DNA of 64,000 bases, taken from Streptomyces sp. LUP30. GTDB taxonomy: Bacteria; Actinomycetota; Actinomycetes; Streptomycetales; Streptomycetaceae. The notes beneath the pieces were generated by a model. That model saw only the letters and a list, made by a program, of their open reading frames with translations. It made no database searches and was not told the origin of the DNA. The DNA lies in assembly GCF_001746365.1 (NCBI RefSeq), contig NZ_MJAJ01000023.1, positions 10,800-74,799 on the forward strand, given 5' to 3'. Positions 32,921-41,918 of the stretch are shown piece by piece (positions within the stretch are counted from its first letter, which is position 1; every line of letters starts with the position of its first letter). The translations under genes were made by a program, and so were the position numbers.

Positions 32921-34099
32921 GTGGGACGTCGAGCTGTGTCCGCCGTGCTGGCCGTGCTGGCCGGGGGCTCCCTGCTGGCGACGGCCGGCTGTTCCTCCGG
33001 CGCCGGAGGGTCGCCGGGCGCCTCCGCCAGCGCCTCCCCCGGCGCTGCCACCGCGTCGGCCTCGCCGCCCGCCGGGCGCACCCCGCCCGCGAAGGGCACG
33101 GTCACGGTGGTGCGCACCGTCGCGGAGGGCCTGGGCAGCCCCTGGGGTCTGGCTCCCCTTCCCGAGGGCGGCCTGCTCGTCGCCTCGCGCGACAAGGGGA
33201 CGATCACACGGGTCGACGAGAAGACGGGCGCGAAGACGGAGCTCGGCGAGGTGCCCGGCGTCTCCGCCGCGGGCGAGGGCGGTCTGCTGGGCCTCGCCCT
33301 CTCCCCCCGGTACGCCTCGGACCACATGGTCTACGCATACGTCACCACGGCCTCGGACAACCGCGTCGTCCGCATGCTCTACGACGCGAAGCGACCGGCC
33401 GACGACCAGCTGGGGGCGCCCGACACGGTCTTCAAGGGCATTCCCAAGGGCATGATCCACAACGGTGGCCGGATCGCCTTCGGCCCCGACGGCATGCTGT
33501 ACGCCGGCACGGGCGAGAACGGCGACCGCGGGCTGGCCCAGGACAAGAAGTCCCTGGGCGGCAAGATCCTGCGCCTGACCCCGGAGGGCGAACCGGCCGC
33601 CGGCAACCCCTTCCCGGACTCACCGGTGTACTCGTACGGCCACCGCAACGTGCAGGGCCTGGCCTGGGACGCCGAGCAGCGGCTGTTCGCCTCGGAGTTC
33701 GGCCAGGACACCTGGGACGAGCTGAACGCGATCGCGCCGGGCGCCGACTACGGCTGGCCGATCGCGGAGGGCAAGAGCGCCGGGGGCGGGAGCGCGAACG
33801 CGAAGTTCCGCGACCCGATAGCCCAGTGGCACACCGACGACGCCTCCCCCAGCGGCATCGCCTACGCCGAGGGCTCGATCTGGATGGCCGGTCTCAAGGG
33901 ACAGCGCCTGTGGCGCATCCCCCTCAGGGGCACGACGGCCTCGGCGGCCCCGCAGGCCTTCCTCGAGGGCGAGTACGGCCGGCTGCGCACGGTGGTGTCT
34001 GCGGGCGGGGACCGGCTGTGGGTCACGACCAGCAACACGGACGGCCGCGGCCACCCGAAGGCGGGCGACGACCGGATCCTGGAGCTGCGGGTGAGCTGA
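32921..34099 (+). CDS. PQQ-type glucose/sorbosone dehydrogenase-like lipoprotein
   Basis: About 392 residues. The start GTG 32921 has GAAGGGA 9 bases upstream; GTG 32915 is also in frame. A lipoprotein signal (RRAVSAVLAVLAGGSLLATAGCSS) has lipobox ATAGC, followed by a Ser/Ala/Pro-rich linker to about residue 55. The six-bladed beta-propeller of soluble aldose sugar dehydrogenases follows: GSPWGLAPLPEGGLLVASRDKGTI, EGGLLGLALSPRY, MIHNGGRIAFGPDGMLYAGTGENGD, YSYGHRNVQGLAWD, ASEFGQDTWDELN and GADYGWP. These carry the catalytic His and calcium ligands of the GSDH family. It should act outside the membrane; the sugar and the use of PQQ are not provable here. Confidence 0.85.
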   Translation: MGRRAVSAVLAVLAGGSLLATAGCSSGAGGSPGASASASPGAATASASPPAGRTPPAKGTVTVVRTVAEGLGSPWGLAPLPEGGLLVASRDKGTITRVDEKTGAKTELGEVPGVSAAGEGGLLGLALSPRYASDHMVYAYVTTASDNRVVRMLYDAKRPADDQLGAPDTVFKGIPKGMIHNGGRIAFGPDGMLYAGTGENGDRGLAQDKKSLGGKILRLTPEGEPAAGNPFPDSPVYSYGHRNVQGLAWDAEQRLFASEFGQDTWDELNAIAPGADYGWPIAEGKSAGGGSANAKFRDPIAQWHTDDASPSGIAYAEGSIWMAGLKGQRLWRIPLRGTTASAAPQAFLEGEYGRLRTVVSAGGDRLWVTTSNTDGRGHPKAGDDRILELRVS

Positions 34100-34105
34100 G
34101 CGCCG

Positions 34106-34336
34106 TCACCCGGCCTCGGGCGGCGGCTCCTCCCAGGCCGGCTCCTCCTGGGGCGGCTCCTCCCCCGCCGGGTCGGGCCCGGCCGCCCGGACCACGACCC
34201 TTCCGGAGGCGAGGTCTATCGGTCCGTGCCCCGGATCGGCGTCGCCGACGTCCTCCCGGGTCAGCTCCAGCCGGTTCTGCTCGTCCCGGGTGTGCTTGCG
34301 GCCCGGTGCGAAGAGTTCCTCGAAGGGATTGAACAT
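34106..34336 (-). CDS. small DUF6191 family protein
   Basis: 76 residues, ATG at 34336. It begins MFNPFEELFAPGRKHTRDEQNRLELTREDVGDADPGHGPIDLASGRV (shown in part), the pattern of the short Streptomyces DUF6191 family as I recall it. The tail is acidic with repeats of EEPP. No membrane span. The function is unknown. It lies convergent to the lipoprotein gene, with 6 bases between the stops. Confidence 0.7.
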   Translation of the reverse strand: MFNPFEELFAPGRKHTRDEQNRLELTREDVGDADPGHGPIDLASGRVVVRAAGPDPAGEEPPQEEPAWEEPPPEAG

Positions 34337-34376
34337 CGTCCTCCTCCGCCGTGCCTGGTCACGGGCCTGAGCCCCA

Positions 34377-37300
34377 TTATCGCGCGGTCACCCGGTCTTC
34401 GGCCTTCGGCGGGAACAGCCCCAGCCGGTGGGCCACCGCCGCCGCCTCGCCCCGGCCCGAGACGTCGAGCTTGGACAGGATGTTCGAGACATGAACGCTC
34501 GCCGTCTTCGGCGAGATGAACAGCTCCCCGGCGATCTGGCGGTTGGTACGGCCCTCGGACACCAGGCGCAGGACGTCCCGTTCCCGGCTGGTCAGGCCCA
34601 GGGCGGTGAGCGGATCGGCGGGAGCCGCCGAGGCGTCCGGCCGGCCCGCGACGGGGGCCAGGGACAGCCGGGCCCGCCGGCCGAGCAGGGCGACGGCGTC
34701 GGCGAGGGGGCGGGCGCCGAGGTGGCCGGCCACCGCGTGGGCGAGGCGCAGGAGCTCGGCTGCCCGGTCGCGCTCGGATTCGCCGCCGGTGGAGAGCAGG
34801 GCCTCCGCCAGACGGTGCCGGGTGCGGGCGAGGTCGTAGGGGCGCTCCAGGCGTTCGAAGGCGGTGACGACCTCGCACCAGTCGTCCGGAGCGGTGCGGC
34901 CCTCGGCCCGCAGGAGTTCGGCACGGACCCAGTGTTCGTGGGCCTGCCACACGGGCGCGATCGTGACGAGCTTCTTGGCGGCGGCCCGGATCCGGGCCAG
35001 GAGGTCGGCGCGGCCGGCGTCGGCGGCGGACAGCGCGCGGGCGTCGCCCTCGACGGAGGCGGCGGCGAGCAGCAGGGGCCATGCGTCGCGCTGGGTGCCG
35101 AGCGGGAAGCCCCGGTCGAGGACGGGGGCGACGTGGGCGCGGGCGTCCAGCGGACGGCCCTGTGCCGCGGCCAGTTGGACGGCGAGACGGGTCAGAGGAA
35201 GGTGGTGCTGGGGTGCGTGCTCCTGGGAGCCGAAGAAGTTCCTCCCCGCGTCGAGTTGGCGCTCGGCTTCGGCGAGATCGCCGCGTGCGAGGGCGAGTTC
35301 GGCGCGTAGGGTGGCGTGGACCCCTCGGACCGCCACGCCCTGGCCCACTCGGCCGGCGGCGGCGCAGGCGCGGTCGGCCTCGTCCCATCGGCCCAGGGAG
35401 AGCAGGGATTCGGCGAGGTTGCCCCACACCCAGGCCTCGGTGTCGGGCGGTCCGTGCCGTCGCGCGAAGTCGAGGCCCTTCTCCAGCATCGGGACGGCCT
35501 CCCGGGAGCGGCCGACCGCCTCCAGTTCGGAGGGGAGGTTGACATAGGCGTTCAGGGCGACGGAGGGGGCGTCCTCGGCGAGGGCCCGCTCCCTGACCTC
35601 GTGCAGTTCCGCGAGCCCGGCCTCGATATGGCCGGCGTGGACCATGAGGACCCCGAGGATCTGGCGGGCGTCGAGCTCGGTCTCGCGGGAGCCGACCATG
35701 CGGGCGTACTGCACGGCACGCTCGGCCGCCTCGTAGGCCTCGGGGCCGGGGGCGTGGATCGTGGACCAGTTGGCTATGTGGGTGAGCACCTCGGCGTGCA
35801 CCGCGCTGGGCGGCAGTCCGCGCAACAGCTCCTGTGCGGTGGCCAGTTCCTCACGGCCGCTGCCCCGGCCCAGGGAGCGGGCCAGCCGGGAGCGCTGCAT
35901 CCAGAACCAGGCGGCGCGCAGGGGGTCGTCCTCGTCCTCCAGCAGCCGCAGCGCCCGCTTGGCGATCTTCAGGGCGCGTTCGCGTTCTCCGCAGTAGCGG
36001 CCGGCGACGGCGGCCTCGGCCATGAGGTCGAGATAGCGCAGCGGGGTGGTGCCGGGGTCGCAGCCGCACGGAGGGTAGGCCTCGGTGTAGTCGACGGGAC
36101 GCAGCGCGGCCCGCACGTCCTGCGGGGCGGACTCCCACAGTTCCATCGCCCGTTCCAGCAGCCGCAGCTGCTCGCTGTAGGCGCGCCGGGAGCGGGCCTC
36201 GACGGAGGCGTCGAGGACGGCGGGCAGGGCCTTGGCCGGGTCGTGGGCGTGGTACCAGTAGCTGGCCAGCCGCATGACGCGTTCGTCGGCGGGGACGAGT
36301 GTCGGGTCGCCCTGCAGGGCCTCGGCGTAGCGGCGGTTGAGGCGGGCGCGTTCGCCGGGCAGGAGGTCGTCGCTGACGGCCTCGCGGACCAGGGAGTGGC
36401 GGAAGCGGTAGCCGTCGCCGTCCGGGGTGGCGAGCAGCAGGTTGGCGTTCACGGCGGCGCGCAGCGCCTCGATGAGGTCGTCCTCGGCGAGCCGGGCGAC
36501 GGCGTCGAGCAGCCGGTACTCGACGGTGGAGCCGCCCTCCGCCACGATCCGGGCGACGTGCTGGGCGCTCTCGGGCAGCGCCTCGACGCGGACCAGCAGC
36601 AGGTCGCGCAGGGAGTCGGTGAGGCCGGCGCAGCAGCCCTCGTGGGCGGCGACGGCCAGCTCCTCGACGAAGAAGGCGTTGCCGTCGGAGCGTTCGAAGA
36701 TGTCGTCGACCTGGGCGGGGTCGGGTTCGTGGGCGAGGATGCCGGCGATCTGGCGGCAGACCTCGTCACGGGTGAGTCGGGCCAGTTCGAGGCGGTGGAC
36801 GGTGCGCAGCCGGTCGAGTTCGGCGAGCAGGGGGCGCAGCGGATGGCGGCGGTGGATGTCGTCGGCGCGGTAGGTGGCGAGGACGACGAGGCGGCCGGCG
36901 CGCAGGGTGCGCAGCAGGTAGGACAGGAGGTGGCGGGTGGAGGCGTCGGCCCAGTGCAGGTCCTCCAGGACGAGGACGACGGTGTGCTCGGCCGCGACGC
37001 GTTCCAGGAGACGGGCGGTGAGTTCGAAGAGGCGGGCCATGCCCTCCTCGTCGTGGCGGCCGGTCCGGCTCTGCCCCAACTCCGGTAGCAGCCGGGCGAG
37101 TTCCTCCTCCTGGCCGGCCGCGCAGGCGGCCAGTTCGTCCGGCAGCGCGCGGCGCAGGGCGCGCAGGGCGGTGGAGAACGGGGCGAAGGGCAGTCCGTCG
37201 GCGCCGATCTCGACACAGCCGCCGAGGGCGACGACGGCGCCGCGGCGGCAGGCGGCCGTGGCGAACTCCTCGACCAGCCTGGTCTTTCCGACGCCGGCCT

Positions 37301-37430
37301 CGCCGCCGATGAGCAACGCCTGTGGCTCTCCCGCCGCGGCGCGGGAGAGCGCCTCGTTCAGGGTGTCCAACTCGTCGGCGCGGCCGACGAAGACGGGGCT
37401 GACTGACCTGGTCTCCACGGGGGCGAGCAT
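34377..37430 (-). CDS. large ATP-binding LuxR-type (LAL) transcriptional regulator
   Basis: About 1,017 residues from ATG 37430. An N-terminal AAA/STAND ATPase has Walker A GGEAGVGKTRLVEEF (about 38-52) and Walker B VVLVLEDLHWADAS (about 150), followed by an alpha-helical, TPR-like middle (about 350-900) and a C-terminal LuxR helix-turn-helix (LTSRERDVLRLVSEGRTNRQIAGELFISPKTASVHVSNILSKL in part). LAL regulators activate secondary metabolism or sugar genes after an effector binds. A GTG at 37529 would overlap the upstream gene's stop as GTGA and is in frame. However, the extra 33 codons span a strong hairpin and include the rare codon ATA, so the shorter form is preferred. Confidence 0.85.
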   Translation of the reverse strand: MLAPVETRSVSPVFVGRADELDTLNEALSRAAAGEPQALLIGGEAGVGKTRLVEEFATAACRRGAVVALGGCVEIGADGLPFAPFSTALRALRRALPDELAACAAGQEEELARLLPELGQSRTGRHDEEGMARLFELTARLLERVAAEHTVVLVLEDLHWADASTRHLLSYLLRTLRAGRLVVLATYRADDIHRRHPLRPLLAELDRLRTVHRLELARLTRDEVCRQIAGILAHEPDPAQVDDIFERSDGNAFFVEELAVAAHEGCCAGLTDSLRDLLLVRVEALPESAQHVARIVAEGGSTVEYRLLDAVARLAEDDLIEALRAAVNANLLLATPDGDGYRFRHSLVREAVSDDLLPGERARLNRRYAEALQGDPTLVPADERVMRLASYWYHAHDPAKALPAVLDASVEARSRRAYSEQLRLLERAMELWESAPQDVRAALRPVDYTEAYPPCGCDPGTTPLRYLDLMAEAAVAGRYCGERERALKIAKRALRLLEDEDDPLRAAWFWMQRSRLARSLGRGSGREELATAQELLRGLPPSAVHAEVLTHIANWSTIHAPGPEAYEAAERAVQYARMVGSRETELDARQILGVLMVHAGHIEAGLAELHEVRERALAEDAPSVALNAYVNLPSELEAVGRSREAVPMLEKGLDFARRHGPPDTEAWVWGNLAESLLSLGRWDEADRACAAAGRVGQGVAVRGVHATLRAELALARGDLAEAERQLDAGRNFFGSQEHAPQHHLPLTRLAVQLAAAQGRPLDARAHVAPVLDRGFPLGTQRDAWPLLLAAASVEGDARALSAADAGRADLLARIRAAAKKLVTIAPVWQAHEHWVRAELLRAEGRTAPDDWCEVVTAFERLERPYDLARTRHRLAEALLSTGGESERDRAAELLRLAHAVAGHLGARPLADAVALLGRRARLSLAPVAGRPDASAAPADPLTALGLTSRERDVLRLVSEGRTNRQIAGELFISPKTASVHVSNILSKLDVSGRGEAAAVAHRLGLFPPKAEDRVTAR

Positions 37431-37443
37431 GGCACGCGGGAAC

Positions 37444-37478
37444 GAGGAGGGCCCAGCGGATATCGCCGGGCCCTCCTC
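37444..37478 (-). terminator. hairpin at the 5' edge of the LAL regulator gene
   Basis: GAGGAGGGCCC (37444-37454) pairs with GGGCCCTCCTC (37468-37478), 13-base interior with further partial pairing. It probably ends the transcript of the small gene upstream. If translation began at GTG 37529 it would lie inside the coding region. Confidence 0.65.
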
Positions 37479-37525
37479 TGCGGGGCGGCCGACCCCCGTA
37501 CGGCCACCCCGCTCCACGGCGGTGT

Positions 37526-37732
37526 TCACGCCGGCCGGGGGAAGCCGAACCGGCGCGGACGGCGGGTATGCGATTCGCTCTCGGCGTCACCGTCCGACCG
37601 CTGGGCGGTGCGTGAGGCGGCCTCGCGACGGGCGGCGCGGGCGTTGCGGGCCGCCTCGTGGGCCAGCCGCTCGTCGGCGGCCCGGCGGCGCAGTTCGGCG
37701 GAACGGGCCTGGTGGAGCTCGTACTCGTACAT
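37526..37732 (-). CDS. small Arg/Ala-rich protein of unknown function
   Basis: 68 residues, ATG at 37732 with AGGGGA about 9 bases upstream. The sequence is highly charged and helical (RSAELRRRAADERLAHEAARNARAARR), with an acidic patch and a basic end (RRPRRFGFPRP). No membrane span. Similar short helical proteins are frequent in Streptomyces, and none is characterised to my knowledge. It may be co-expressed with the LAL regulator downstream, unless the hairpin between ends its transcript. Confidence 0.6.
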   Translation of the reverse strand: MYEYELHQARSAELRRRAADERLAHEAARNARAARREAASRTAQRSDGDAESESHTRRPRRFGFPRPA

Positions 37733-37865
37733 GGTGTGTGTCCCCTGAGAGGTCGGTGTCGGGCTTCGCTTGCTGCGATGCCTCCACCTTCGTCCGCCAG
37801 GGGGGTACGCCACATCGGGAGAGTTCCGCATCTTCGGCGGCGGACGGCGCCTTAGACGCGCCGAA

Positions 37866-37912
37866 GGGGCCTCAGGACGGCCGTAAGGTGCTTACGGCCG
37901 GCCTAAGGCCCC
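37866..37912 (-). terminator. long hairpin terminator
   Basis: 22-base arms (37866-37887 with 37891-37912) with two mismatches and loop GTG. It lies 17 bases beyond the stop of the membrane protein gene at 37930. Confidence 0.8.
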
Positions 37913-37929
37913 TCGTGACGTGCGCGGAC

Positions 37930-38508
37930 TCAGCCGGCGGAGGGCAGGCCGAGCAGGGCGTCGGTGTACTTCAGGACGGCCAGCAGCAGGCCGATGACGC
38001 CGAGGGCCACGCCGGCCCAGGAGACCGACTTGATCCAGGCCGCCTGCGGACGGGCGGGGCTGCCGAAGGCGGGGCGTGCCAGCACGACGACGCCGGTGAC
38101 CAGCGCGGCCAGGGCGAAGAGACCGGCCCACAGCGCGGTGGCCTGCCAGGCGTCGCCGTAGATCACCTCCAGCTGCTTGGCGACGGTCGTGCCCGAGGAG
38201 GCGGACGTCTGCAGCTGGCCGACAAGGGTCTGGCGGGCGCCGGCGAGGGTGCCGATCCAGCTGCCGGTGAGCGAGACGAAGCCGAGCGCGGCGGAGACGA
38301 CGGCGCCCGCGCCCTGGCCGACGCCGACGGAGCCGTCCGCGACGGCGGCCTCGTCCTCGGCGGCGAGCTCGTCGGCGTCCTCCGGGGAGTGCGGGGCCTC
38401 CTCGGTCACCTCGTTCGCGGCGTCGGTCCCGGTGAGGGCCGCCTTCTCGTCGTCGGTCGTGGTCCCGGCGGTCTCGGCGCCGGTCTCGTCAGCAGTCTTG
38501 GTTCCCAT
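37930..38508 (-). CDS. membrane protein of unknown function
   Basis: 192 residues, ATG at 38508. An acidic, Thr/Glu/Asp-rich cytoplasmic region (about 1-62) precedes three probable membrane spans (about 64-85, 122-142 and 158-182; AVVSAALGFVSLTGSWIG, ALWAGLFALAALVTGVVVLA, WAGVALGVIGLLLAVL). No known domain recognised. It follows the acetyltransferase gene in the same direction, with 35 bases between. Confidence 0.65.
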   Translation of the reverse strand: MGTKTADETGAETAGTTTDDEKAALTGTDAANEVTEEAPHSPEDADELAAEDEAAVADGSVGVGQGAGAVVSAALGFVSLTGSWIGTLAGARQTLVGQLQTSASSGTTVAKQLEVIYGDAWQATALWAGLFALAALVTGVVVLARPAFGSPARPQAAWIKSVSWAGVALGVIGLLLAVLKYTDALLGLPSAG

Positions 38509-38543
38509 ACCTCGCACCGTACGGACGCTCTCTGAGAGGTCCC

Positions 38544-39119
38544 TTAATGATCGTCGTGAGCGGCACGCGCACGTGCGTCGCGCCACTCCTGGGCCAGCAC
38601 GGACCACACCTCGAGGTCGTGCCGCACCCCACGATAGGGGTACGCCTGCCGGTGCACGCCGTCGCGGGTCATGCCGAGCCGCCGGGCGACGTTCAGGCTG
38701 GGGGCGTTACCCGCGGAGGCGATCCACTCGATGCGCTGGATCCCCCGCTGCTCCACGGCGAAGTCGATCAGCACCCGGACGGCCCTGGTGATCAGCCCGC
38801 GGCCGGTCCCGGAGGGCTCCAGCCAGCAGCCGACCTCACAGTTCCCCGCCTGGGCGTCGAAGTTCAGGAAGAGCACGCCGCCCACGAGCCGGCCGTCCAG
38901 CCACAGGCCGTGCAGCGAGCCGGTGTCGGCGGCCCGCATGTCGGCGTAGCGCTGGAGCACCTCGCGCGCGCCGGCCGGGTCCACGGCCTTCGAGCCGAAG
39001 GGGACGTACTGGTTGATGAACTCGCGGCCGCGTTCGAGGTGTGCGAGGAACTCCTCGGCGTGCCAGGGCTCCAGGGGGCGCAGCTCGGCTCCGTCGTCAC
39101 CCAGCGATATCGCGTACAT
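38544..39119 (-). CDS. GNAT family N-acetyltransferase (RimJ/RimL type)
   Basis: 191 residues, ATG at 39119. The acetyl-CoA fold shows ELRPLEPWHAEEFLAHLERGREFI, VGGVLFLNFD, GCWLEPSGTGRGLITRAVRVLIDFA (pyrophosphate loop, GTGRG), and IEWIASAGNAPSLNVARRLGM. This resembles ribosomal-protein-serine/alanine acetyltransferases such as RimL, or related small-molecule enzymes. The substrate is unknown. Its start overlaps the 3' end of the MMPL transporter gene by 23 bases, so the two are probably coupled. Confidence 0.85.
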   Translation of the reverse strand: MYAISLGDDGAELRPLEPWHAEEFLAHLERGREFINQYVPFGSKAVDPAGAREVLQRYADMRAADTGSLHGLWLDGRLVGGVLFLNFDAQAGNCEVGCWLEPSGTGRGLITRAVRVLIDFAVEQRGIQRIEWIASAGNAPSLNVARRLGMTRDGVHRQAYPYRGVRHDLEVWSVLAQEWRDARARAAHDDH

Positions 39120-41334
39120 CCGGCTGCGGCTCCTTCTCCAGTACATGTGCTGTGTCCACTGCCTCCGCGAGCCTCTCATGGGCGGCGCGGCACTCGGGCG
39201 GTTCGATGCTGATCCTCGGCAGGCGCCGGTCGAGCCCGCGGGGCAGCCACCAGTTGGCGCCGCCGAGCAGGTGCATCAGCGCGGGCACCAGGAGCGTGCG
39301 CAGCACGAAGGCGTCGAGGGCGACGGCGGCGGCGAGGCCGATGCCGAACATGGCGATCACCCGGTCGCCGCTGAGGACGAAGGCCAGGAACACCGAGATC
39401 ATGATGACGGCGGCGGAGTTGATCACCCGGCTGGTCTCGGCGAGGCCGACCCGGACGGCGCGCCGGTTGTCACCGGTCTCCAGCCACTCCTCGTACATCC
39501 GGCTGACCAGGAAGACCTGGTAGTCCATGGAGAGACCGAACAGCACCGACACCATGATCACGGGGAGGAAGGGCTCGATCGGCCCGGCCCGGCCGAGGCC
39601 CAGCAGCTCGCTCCCCCAGCCCCACTGGAAGATCGCGACGACGACGCCGAACGCGGCGGCCACGGCGGCGACGTTCATCACCGCGGCCTTGAGCGGGATG
39701 CCGACGGACCGGAACGCGAGCAGGAGCAGCAGAGCGCCCAGGGTGATGACGACCCCGACGAACAGCGGCAGCTTGCCGACGATGACGTCCGCGAAGTCGT
39801 CGTAGCCGGCGGTCACCCCGCCGACCTGCACGTCGAGGGAGGTGCCGGCCTGCGCGCGCGGCAGCACCTCGGTGCGCAGCCGGTCGACGAGCTCGCTGGT
39901 GCGCGGCGACTGCGGCGAGGACTGCGGCACGACCGTGAGGTGGGCGGCGTGGCCGCCGGAGTCGAAGGTCACCGGCGTCACGGACGCCACCCCGTCGGCG
40001 GCGCGCAGGGCCGTGTCGAGGTTGTCCAGGGCGAGCCGGTCCTCGGCGCCCTGGACGCGGGTCACCAGGGTCAGCGGACCGTTCACGCCGGGGCCGAAGC
40101 CTTCGGCGAGGAGGTCGTAGGCCTGGCGCGTGGTGGCCGATTTCGGGGCGTTGCCCTGGTCGGAGGTGCCCAGGCGCAGGGAGAGGGTGGGCAGGGCGAG
40201 GACCGCGATGACGACGAGGGCGAGCGCACCGAGCAGCCGGGGGTGGCGCTCGACGAACGCCGACCAGCGGGCGGCGAGCCCGGTCGGCAGCTCGGGCTGC
40301 GGCCCGTGGTCGGCGAGGCGGCGTCGTTCGCGGCGGCTGAGGGCGTGCATGCCGAGGAACGACAGCAGGGCCGGCAGCAGCGTCACGGAGGCGGCGACGG
40401 TGAGGACGACGGTCAGTGAGGCGGCGACCGCCACGCCGTTGAGGAAGCTCAGGCGCAGGGTCAGCATGCCGAGCAGGGCCAGGCACACCGTGGCGCCCGC
40501 GAAGACCACGGCGCGTCCGGTGGTGGCCACCGCGTTCCCGGCGGCCTCGGCGACCGGCAGCCCGCGTTTCAGTCCGCGCCGGTGCCGGGTGACGATGAAC
40601 AGCGCGTAGTCGATGCCGACACCGAGTCCCACGAGCAGACCGAGCATGGGGGCGAAGTCGGCGACGGTCATGGCGTGCCCGAGCAGCGCGATCCCCGCGT
40701 ACGCGGTGCCCACCCCGACCAGGGCGGTGGCGATGGGCAGCGCCGAGGCGGCGAGGGAGCCGAAGGCGAGGAACAGCACCACCGCGGCGACGGCCACGCC
40801 GACGATCTCGGCGGCATGGCCGCCGGAGGACTCGGTGAGGGCTATCGCGCTGCCGCCCAGTTCGACCTGGAGGCCGTCGCCGCGGGCGGCCTCGGCGGTG
40901 TCGACGACGGTCTGCGCCTCGCCGCGGTCGACGTCCTCGGCGCGGTCCTCGAAGACGACGGTGGCGTAGGCCGTGTGCCCGTCCTTGCTGATCTGCGCCG
41001 CGCCCTGCCCGTCGTAGGGCCCGGCGACGGAGGCCACACCGGGCAGGTCGGCGATCTTCTCCAGCGTGCGGGTCATGGTCTGTTCGACGTCGACGGCGCG
41101 GACCGTGCCCTGCGTGGTGTGCCAGACGACGGTGTCGCTGTCGCCGCCGAGGCCCGGGAAGGCCTCGGTGAGCAGGTGCGTGGCGCGGCCGGACTCGGTG
41201 CCGGGAACCTCGTAGTCGTCGGAGTACGCGGAGCCTGCGACGACGGCCGCCGTGGCCGTGCCGCCCAGGGCCAGCAGCCAGAGCACCACCACGAGCAGGC
41301 GGTTGCGGACACACCAACGTGCGAGGGCTGCCAC
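39097..41334 (-). CDS. MMPL family RND transporter
   Basis: 745 residues, GTG 41334 with GGGAG about 9 bases upstream. Two halves each have one leading span, an extracytoplasmic loop and a cluster of five spans (about 12 in all). The MMPL signature is visible: FAPMLGLLVGLGVGIDYALFIVTRHR in the first half, and FLPVIMVSVLFGLSMDYQVFLVSRMYEEW in the second, each with the Asp-Tyr pair that relays protons. Actinobacterial MMPL proteins export lipids or hydrophobic metabolites. The substrate here is unknown, and no lipid synthase gene adjoins. Confidence 0.9.
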   Translation of the reverse strand: MAALARWCVRNRLLVVVLWLLALGGTATAAVVAGSAYSDDYEVPGTESGRATHLLTEAFPGLGGDSDTVVWHTTQGTVRAVDVEQTMTRTLEKIADLPGVASVAGPYDGQGAAQISKDGHTAYATVVFEDRAEDVDRGEAQTVVDTAEAARGDGLQVELGGSAIALTESSGGHAAEIVGVAVAAVVLFLAFGSLAASALPIATALVGVGTAYAGIALLGHAMTVADFAPMLGLLVGLGVGIDYALFIVTRHRRGLKRGLPVAEAAGNAVATTGRAVVFAGATVCLALLGMLTLRLSFLNGVAVAASLTVVLTVAASVTLLPALLSFLGMHALSRRERRRLADHGPQPELPTGLAARWSAFVERHPRLLGALALVVIAVLALPTLSLRLGTSDQGNAPKSATTRQAYDLLAEGFGPGVNGPLTLVTRVQGAEDRLALDNLDTALRAADGVASVTPVTFDSGGHAAHLTVVPQSSPQSPRTSELVDRLRTEVLPRAQAGTSLDVQVGGVTAGYDDFADVIVGKLPLFVGVVITLGALLLLLAFRSVGIPLKAAVMNVAAVAAAFGVVVAIFQWGWGSELLGLGRAGPIEPFLPVIMVSVLFGLSMDYQVFLVSRMYEEWLETGDNRRAVRVGLAETSRVINSAAVIMISVFLAFVLSGDRVIAMFGIGLAAAVALDAFVLRTLLVPALMHLLGGANWWLPRGLDRRLPRISIEPPECRAAHERLAEAVDTAHVLEKEPQPDVRDIAG

Positions 41335-41511
41335 TGACGTGCTCCCGGAGGTGAATTGTGGATCTTTGACCGGGAAACAGCCCGCAAAGAACGTATGAGC
41401 GATACGGGTTCACTCTTGCAGGCGCACGAGATCGTTTGTCGTGTTCGTGTGGCTTTTCACAGGAGTGGGAGACAGATCACAGGACAATAACGTCCGTGCT
41501 GTCGGGGCACG

Positions 41512-41832
41512 TCAGTCGGCCTGGTCGCCGAACGCCATCACCGTGACGCCGGCGACGAGCAGCCACAGGGCGCGCCGGGTGCGGCCCCGGGATCCGAGGA
41601 ACGCAGCGAGGGCGCAGACGACGGCGCCGAGGGCGTAGGCCGCCGGGACGAGGGCCGGAGCGGAACGGGTGAGGCGTATGAGGGACGCGGCGAGGCCGGC
41701 GAGGGTGAGCAGCGCTCCGGTGGCGGTCGCCGTCCAGCGGGCCCGTCGGGCGTCCTCGGTGCCGTACTCCTCGTCCGGGCCCTCCAGGTCCTCCGTGTCG
41801 CTGTGGGGTTCGGAGTCGGTTCGTGCACTCAT
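41512..41832 (-). CDS. small membrane protein of unknown function
   Basis: 106 residues, ATG at 41832. An acidic N-terminus (EDLEGPDEEYGTEDARRARW) precedes three spans (about 36-53, 60-80 and 86-102). No catalytic motif. It lies downstream of gatB but beyond gatB's terminator, and precedes nothing evident. Related small membrane proteins occur at this place in other Streptomyces, from memory. Confidence 0.6.
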   Translation of the reverse strand: MSARTDSEPHSDTEDLEGPDEEYGTEDARRARWTATATGALLTLAGLAASLIRLTRSAPALVPAAYALGAVVCALAAFLGSRGRTRRALWLLVAGVTVMAFGDQAD

Positions 41833-41870
41833 GGCGGGCGAGCGTAGCGCGTCGCGTTCGCGGCAGGGCA

Positions 41871-41901
41871 AAGGGGTGCACCGGCTCGCGGTGCACCCCT
41901 T
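41871..41901 (-). terminator. hairpin terminator after gatB
   Basis: Perfect 12-bp stem (41871-41882 with 41890-41901), 7-base loop, 17 bases beyond the gatB stop. Confidence 0.85.
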
Positions 41902-41918
41902 CGGGAGTCCGGCGGGGC

